A stretch of 35,983 nt of DNA from Bacteriovoracaceae bacterium (GTDB lineage Bacteria; Bdellovibrionota; Bacteriovoracia; Bacteriovoracales; Bacteriovoracaceae), in assembly GCA_023137315.1 (NCBI GenBank), contig JAGLPP010000024.1, positions 1 to 35,983 on the forward strand. The letters run 5' to 3'. This document shows, one piece after another, positions 33,031 to 35,983 of the stretch. The notes under the pieces are model-generated. The model was not told where the DNA came from, searched no databases, and was given only the letters and a program-made list of their open reading frames with translations. Position numbers and translations under genes: made by a program. Position 1 is the stretch's first letter. Each line of letters begins with the position of its first letter.

Positions 33031-33098
33031 CCCCGCTTCGACGTGACCTCCCTCAATCAAGTAAAACGTAGAGAGAGGGAGGTCACGTCGAAGCGGGG
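33031..33098. repeat. Perfect 24-bp inverted repeat with 20-nt spacer
   Basis: The arms are 33031-33054 and 33075-33098, beginning CCCCGCTTCGACGTGACC, with no mismatch over 24 bp. It is markedly GC-rich against AT-rich flanks. It lies immediately upstream of the replication-relaxation-like gene. A long perfect cruciform here suggests a replication or mobilisation origin, recombination site or bidirectional terminator. The right arm also encodes the end of a small ORF. Confidence 0.85.
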
Positions 33099-33227
33099 TG
33101 GGAGAAATACCTCCTTTTTTAAAAATTTCAATGAATTAAACAGGGCCTCCCTCCGCTTTTCCTGTTCGTAACGATTTACAAGATAACGAACAGCCAATCG
33201 TACTTTAGAAATTTTCACGATGTACAT
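33057..33227 (-). CDS. Small basic protein of 56 residues (probable)
   Basis: This short frame starts at an ATG (33227) with an excellent ribosome site, AAAGGAG, 4 nt upstream. It encodes a Lys/Arg-rich helix-forming peptide (KISKVRLAVRYLVNRYEQEK). Its last ~17 residues (PPRFDVTSLSLRFT) are encoded by the right arm of the 24-bp inverted repeat. If real, it is the first gene of the leftward integrase operon, upstream of the replication-relaxation-like gene. No family is recognised. The strong start signal supports it; the short length and repeat overlap argue for caution. Confidence 0.5.
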   Translation of the reverse strand: MYIVKISKVRLAVRYLVNRYEQEKRREALFNSLKFLKKEVFLPPRFDVTSLSLRFT

Positions 33228-33364
33228 GCTGCTCCTTTGTTAAGATTTTTTCCTTCCTTGGCTTTTCATCAGGCTATAGAGCAACTCATGTGCCAACTTT
33301 TTTAAAATATATTTTTGTGTGTTTTTAACAAGATAACTTTTCATAAATTAATTTTTGTTTTCAA

Positions 33365-33578
33365 AGTGACCAAGATTTTAGTCACTACTTTTTTGAAAAT
33401 TAAAATATTGATTTGTGAGTAATTGAAATTACTCTTTTTTTATTTTTTTTCTAAATTCAGGGGGTGACCAACTTTCTGGTCAGATGAATTTCTTTTTTCT
33501 TAAAAAAAACAATTAACATATTAAAACTATTAATTTTTTTCTTATTTCTATGTGACCAATTTCTTGGTCACATAGAAA
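33365..33578. promoter_or_regulatory. Three related palindromic sites (TGACCA/TGGTCA family)
   Basis: Site 1 (33365-33386) is AGTGACCAAGATTTTAGTCACT. Site 2 (33465-33482) is TGACCA-ACTTTC-TGGTCA. Site 3 (33545-33578) has 15-bp perfect arms, TTTCTATGTGACCAA around TTTC. Their centres are about 98 and 88 bp apart. They look like operators or iterons for one dimeric protein, perhaps the nearby HTH proteins, in the control region between the leftward integrase operon and the rightward cargo. Confidence 0.65.
33417..33442 (+). terminator. Weak hairpin plus T-run
   Basis: GAGTAA-TTGAAA-TTACTC (33417-33434) is followed by seven or eight T. It resembles an AT-rich intrinsic terminator on the plus strand, but no upstream plus-strand gene is visible to terminate, so it may instead be an operator. 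Confidence 0.3.
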
Positions 33579-33580
33579 AG

Positions 33581-33619
33581 AGTTCCTAAAGCGGAACTAT
33601 TAGTCCCGTTTTAGGGACT
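33581..33619. promoter_or_regulatory. Tandem 18-bp palindromes before the XRE-like ORF
   Basis: AGTTCC-6nt-GGAACT (33581-33598) and AGTCCC-6nt-GGGACT (33602-33619) are similar perfect-arm palindromes in tandem, 21 bp apart centre to centre. Their spacing and symmetry fit operators of an XRE/C-type repressor, and a short XRE-type HTH ORF begins 12 bp later. Autoregulation is the simplest reading. The second is followed by GTTTTC and might alternatively form a weak terminator. Confidence 0.55.
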
Positions 33620-33630
33620 GTTTTCTATGC

Positions 33631-33801
33631 ATGGCGCGGCACGCATTGTCCGGCGACTTCTGGATTAATTGCGCTGGAGATGAAATTTCAAGAGCCAGTA
33701 TTAATTTTCTTTTATCTGGAAAAACTGATCCCAGGGCGACTACTTTGATGAAGATGGCAAAACTTTTAAGAATTTCTCAAACCGAGATATTTGATTTTTA
33801 A
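33631..33801 (+). CDS. Short XRE-type HTH ORF, possibly truncated
   Basis: The 56-residue frame from ATG 33631 ends in the second half of a Cro/C1-type HTH domain: EISRASINFLLSGKTDPRAT then LMKMAKLLRISQTEIFDF. Helix 1 and part of helix 2 of the fold are missing, and the coding start lies in an unusually GC-rich patch (GGCGCGGCACGCATTGTCC). The gene may therefore be a truncated remnant or start upstream by another route; in-frame TAG at 33601 blocks simple extension. It sits just after the tandem palindromes and before the first Fic gene, the expected place for a repressor of the cargo. Confidence 0.5.
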   Translation: MARHALSGDFWINCAGDEISRASINFLLSGKTDPRATTLMKMAKLLRISQTEIFDF

Positions 33802-33907
33802 ATTAATAATAGCAACAAATCATATATTAGTTAAAAATTTAAGCGATCAATAAGTCTAACGGTATGTATATTAACAATTTATTTAGGAATGCATAATGAT
33901 TTACTGC

Positions 33908-33935
33908 TTGACTGTAATTGGATACACCATATAAT
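33908..33935 (+). promoter_or_regulatory. Strong sigma-70-like promoter for the first Fic gene
   Basis: TTGACT at 33908-33913 and a perfect TATAAT at 33930-33935 are separated by 16 bp. Transcription would begin near 33942, 24 nt before the ATG at 33966. This excludes the upstream TTG (33918) as start. Confidence 0.7.
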
Positions 33936-33965
33936 CAATTAAATTTTTGCTTGATAAGAGTATTT

Positions 33966-34820
33966 ATGGATAAAATGAGTCCCTCTTTGAAAAGAGAGTT
34001 GAAGTTTTATAAAAATCAAATAAGTGATTTCCCTAGTGATAAAACATATGTCACGACTCACGCTGTTATAGATGCACATTTTATTTTACATGATTATTTT
34101 GTTGGTAAAGAACTTGGTGGAAGTCTGTTTGGTATAAAAGACGGCAACATGATTCATTCGGCAGTTCTGAGGCAATTTTCGGAGTTTGGTGGAGTCAAAA
34201 AATATAATACTGAGTATGAGAAGTTTGCTACATTGTATTATGGTCTTAATAAAGATCATGCATTTGTTGATGGTAACAAGAGAACTGCGTTGCTGATATT
34301 GTTATTGTGTCTAGATAAAATTAACAAAACTCTTGAGTTGTCAAATAAAGAGGTTGAGGTGCTCGCTGTTAGAACAGCATCAGGAGAGTTGAATTTATAT
34401 GATCAATATCCAGATGATAAACCAAGTCCTGACGCGGATGTAGAATTTCTTGCATATTATATTCATAAATTTGCAAGAACTATTGATAAAAAAGAGTATA
34501 TCATTTCGTATCGAAAACTAGAAAAAGCATTAATTAGTTTTGATATTTATTTTGATAAACCTAAAAAAGGCAAGATAAGTGTTAGGAAAGTTGTAATAGA
34601 GGGGATTATTTTCGGAAAGAAAGTTAATAAGTTAATTACTAAAGTAATTTTTAAAGGATGGGATAAAGATGTTCCAAAGGACGTAATTAAGCAAATACGG
34701 AAAAAATGTAAACTCCGTCCGGAAGATGGAATAGACTCTAAAATACTATACAGAAAAGCTAGTGTTGTTGATATTATTGCAAAATATAGAGTTCCACTAA
34801 GGAGATTAAGAGATAGGTGA
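33966..34820 (+). CDS. Fic/Doc-type protein 1 with shared C-terminal domain
   Basis: A 284-residue protein. The Fic/Doc core motif is HAFVDGNKRTALL at 98-110, which should form the active-site loop for transfer of AMP or phosphate to a target. The preceding helices (THAVIDAHFILHDYF; EYEKFATLYYGLNK) follow the Doc pattern. No Phd-type antitoxin gene and no clear inhibitory (S/T)xxxE(G/N) motif is visible. Residues ~185-284 form a separate domain (ISYRKLEKAL..., VPKDVIKQIRKKCKL, GIDSK, YRVPLRRL) that is homologous to the end of the neighbouring Fic protein. ATG 33966 has AAGAG upstream and follows the promoter. It ends 13 nt from the convergent partner. Confidence 0.83.
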   Translation: MDKMSPSLKRELKFYKNQISDFPSDKTYVTTHAVIDAHFILHDYFVGKELGGSLFGIKDGNMIHSAVLRQFSEFGGVKKYNTEYEKFATLYYGLNKDHAFVDGNKRTALLILLLCLDKINKTLELSNKEVEVLAVRTASGELNLYDQYPDDKPSPDADVEFLAYYIHKFARTIDKKEYIISYRKLEKALISFDIYFDKPKKGKISVRKVVIEGIIFGKKVNKLITKVIFKGWDKDVPKDVIKQIRKKCKLRPEDGIDSKILYRKASVVDIIAKYRVPLRRLRDR

Positions 34821-34833
34821 AATAAATACAATG

Positions 34834-35688
34834 TCAATATCCAGCAAGTTCCCTTAAAACAACCCTGTGCTCTAATATGAAGTGATCATAGACGCAATCT
34901 GCTTGATGATAGAAACTTTTTGAATCAATTCCTTTTGATTCAGTTAGATCCAGCTTTTTTCGGAGCTTGGCTATCTCTTTTTTTGGTACTTTTTTTCCGT
35001 TGTGACTTGTTCTTAGGGAAATTTTTGTGCTCGTAGCAAAAAGTCCCTTGGAGATGGAAAGAATTTGTCGTTCAGGATAGTATACTGATTTGATTTTAAA
35101 TCTTTTAAGGATTTTGACAAGCTCAGTAACGCTTATTTTTTGATCAGAATTATCATACTTTCTTGTATTTTTGTTAAGCCAGATTTTTATTAAGTTAACT
35201 TCCTGATCCATGTTTTTATCTCCGACCTTAAATTTGTCACTTTGTAAGAAGTTTTGTTCGATTTGAATTGTTTTTTTCAGATTTTTAATTGAGTCTAGGG
35301 ATTTGCATGATATGAAATCATTTAGTCTATGAGCGGCACAAGAAACAAAAAAGCAAAAAAGATGATCTTCTGTAACTTTACCATTGAATGTATATTCATT
35401 CATATCAAGATGTGACAGTAGAGTTACGAGAGCTGTTCTTTTATTTCCATTTTCGAATGGATGGTTTGTAACCAAGCTGTAAGTCAGAGCTGCTGCGCAA
35501 TGTAGGCAGTCCTTGTATTTATCTATCCCATCGTATGATGTATTTTGTACATATATTCCAGACTCTAGAAGGTTCATTGATCTAATAGTGGGCGGGATTG
35601 GTTCAGTATCTAGTGATTTCCTAGAATCTTCTACGAGTTTGTTGTGGATTAGTAGTACATGTGACTTTTTAATTCGTTGTATTTTCAT
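34834..35688 (-). CDS. Fic/Doc-type protein 2 with shared C-terminal domain
   Basis: Also exactly 284 residues. The Doc-like N-terminus (HVLLIHNKLVEDSRKSL; SMNLLESGIYV; CAAALTYSLVT) leads to the core motif NHPFENGNKRTALV, with the catalytic His at 76 and GNKR intact. Residues ~185-284 match the end of Fic protein 1: ISVTELVKILKRFKI, VPKKEIAKLRKKLDL, KGIDSKSFY and HRVVLRELAG. The core Fic domains are otherwise quite diverged. It is transcribed toward the first Fic gene, with 13 bp between stops. A toxin role on elongation factor or another NTP-binding target is inferred from the family; the C-terminal domain may give target choice or self-inhibition. Confidence 0.82.
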   Translation of the reverse strand: MKIQRIKKSHVLLIHNKLVEDSRKSLDTEPIPPTIRSMNLLESGIYVQNTSYDGIDKYKDCLHCAAALTYSLVTNHPFENGNKRTALVTLLSHLDMNEYTFNGKVTEDHLFCFFVSCAAHRLNDFISCKSLDSIKNLKKTIQIEQNFLQSDKFKVGDKNMDQEVNLIKIWLNKNTRKYDNSDQKISVTELVKILKRFKIKSVYYPERQILSISKGLFATSTKISLRTSHNGKKVPKKEIAKLRKKLDLTESKGIDSKSFYHQADCVYDHFILEHRVVLRELAGY

Positions 35689-35795
35689 ATACTTAATGTA
35701 TGAATATTTTACCCACTATAATGTAAAGCGTTGTATTGCCGATAATATATAGACATACTAGCCAAAGTGATACAATATTGGCCACTTGGAAAATT

Positions 35796-35983
35796 ATGGG
35801 AACTTTACTAATAGACGACATTAGAAATTTGCGAGCTGATTTTGTTGCAAGAAATTATGCTGATGGAATACGTGCCTTAAGAAAAGGAACGTGGGATCAT
35901 CTTTTACTTGATCACGACTTAGGTAGTTTTAAAAACGGTAAAGAATTTACTGGCTATGATATTGCGTGTTGGCTTGAGCGTAA
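35796..35983 (+). CDS. Cyclic-phosphate-processing receiver (cREC)-like protein, partial
   Basis: The frame runs from ATG 35796 off the right edge; 62 residues are seen. They match the cREC pattern: LLIDDIRN at the start, a helix ending IRALRKGTWD, then LLLDHDLGSF and FTGYDIACWLE. Two acidic positions at the start (DD) and the LDHDLG motif replace the phosphoacceptor arrangement of ordinary receivers. cREC domains are linked in the literature to RNA 2',3'-cyclic phosphate processing in conflict systems. It lies 12 bp right of the TACAATATTGGCCA repeat. The C-terminus and neighbours are outside the window. Confidence 0.72.
   Translation, partial: MGTLLIDDIRNLRADFVARNYADGIRALRKGTWDHLLLDHDLGSFKNGKEFTGYDIACWLER

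Larger units (their letters stand above)
30870..35784. repeat. 14-bp direct repeat bracketing the integrase-to-Fic segment
   Basis: TACAATATTGGCCA occurs at 30870-30883, at the truncated 3' end of the integrase, and again at 35771-35784, just before the cREC-like gene. A 14-bp match in 36 kb of AT-rich DNA can arise by chance, so this rests on position: one copy sits exactly where the integrase ends. The right copy is bracketed by CCAAAGTG and CACTTGG, a near inverted pair. Could be element ends. Confidence 0.3.

Noticed and set aside
33602-33624. Second tandem palindrome as an intrinsic terminator
   Set aside because: Its T-run is only four bases and the paired copy has none, so an operator is the better reading.
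33001-33630. CRISPR array in the repeat-rich region
   Set aside because: The repeats are dyads of different types, without uniform direct repeats and spacers, and no cas genes are present.
35513-35752. Plus-strand ORF overlapping the second Fic gene
   Set aside because: It is antisense to a well-supported Fic/Doc gene and has no recognisable domain or ribosome site.

Overview
The window is about 36 kb of low-GC, Gram-negative chromosome. Repeat-rich secreted enzymes, a complete bat/moxR cluster, prepilin-like proteins with cysteine-rich tails, and a secreted transglutaminase-elicitor-like protein next to a clostripain-family protease suggest a Bdellovibrionota or deltaproteobacterium-like organism, perhaps Bacteriovorax or Halobacteriovorax related. 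That taxonomic call is inference from gene content; no marker in the window fixes it.

Positions 1-9414 hold mixed housekeeping and envelope genes. A tricorn-like beta-propeller protein runs off the left edge. A malate/L-lactate-type dehydrogenase and a diverged YchF-like GTPase follow. Next are three prepilin-like proteins that share a C-terminal cysteine module, then a coiled-coil protein and a GT-C-type membrane glycosyltransferase transcribed together.

Positions 9500-20122 are one long rightward operon, the bat (aerotolerance/von Willebrand A) cluster. In order it encodes a thioredoxin fused to a BatD-like domain, a MoxR AAA+ ATPase, a DUF58 protein, a membrane-anchored parvulin-like chaperone, a short BatD-like protein, BatA, a BatB-BatC fusion, BatD and BatE. 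Genes overlap or sit within about 12 nt of each other. The likely picture is a MoxR-driven VWA complex at the inner membrane with periplasmic folding/redox partners. From 20279 to 28585 come the secreted transglutaminase-like/clostripain pair, glutamine synthetase, and a leftward group (gamma carbonic anhydrase-like, LOG-family, TlyA-like methyltransferase, small secreted protein), then VanZ-like and diaminopimelate epimerase.

At 28670 a CAU tRNA marks the start of accessory DNA. Its 3' end is repeated about 205 bp downstream (an att-like duplication), followed by an IS1380-family element, a tyrosine recombinase lacking its catalytic tyrosine, an excisionase-like HTH protein and a replication-relaxation-like protein. 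Then comes a control region with a perfect 24-bp inverted repeat and two families of palindromes beside a short XRE-type HTH ORF.

The cargo beyond is a convergent pair of Fic/Doc-motif proteins. Both are exactly 284 residues and share a C-terminal domain I do not recognise. They are followed by the start of a protein matching the cyclic-phosphate-processing receiver (cREC) pattern. This cargo is the best candidate in the window for an undescribed conflict/defence system.
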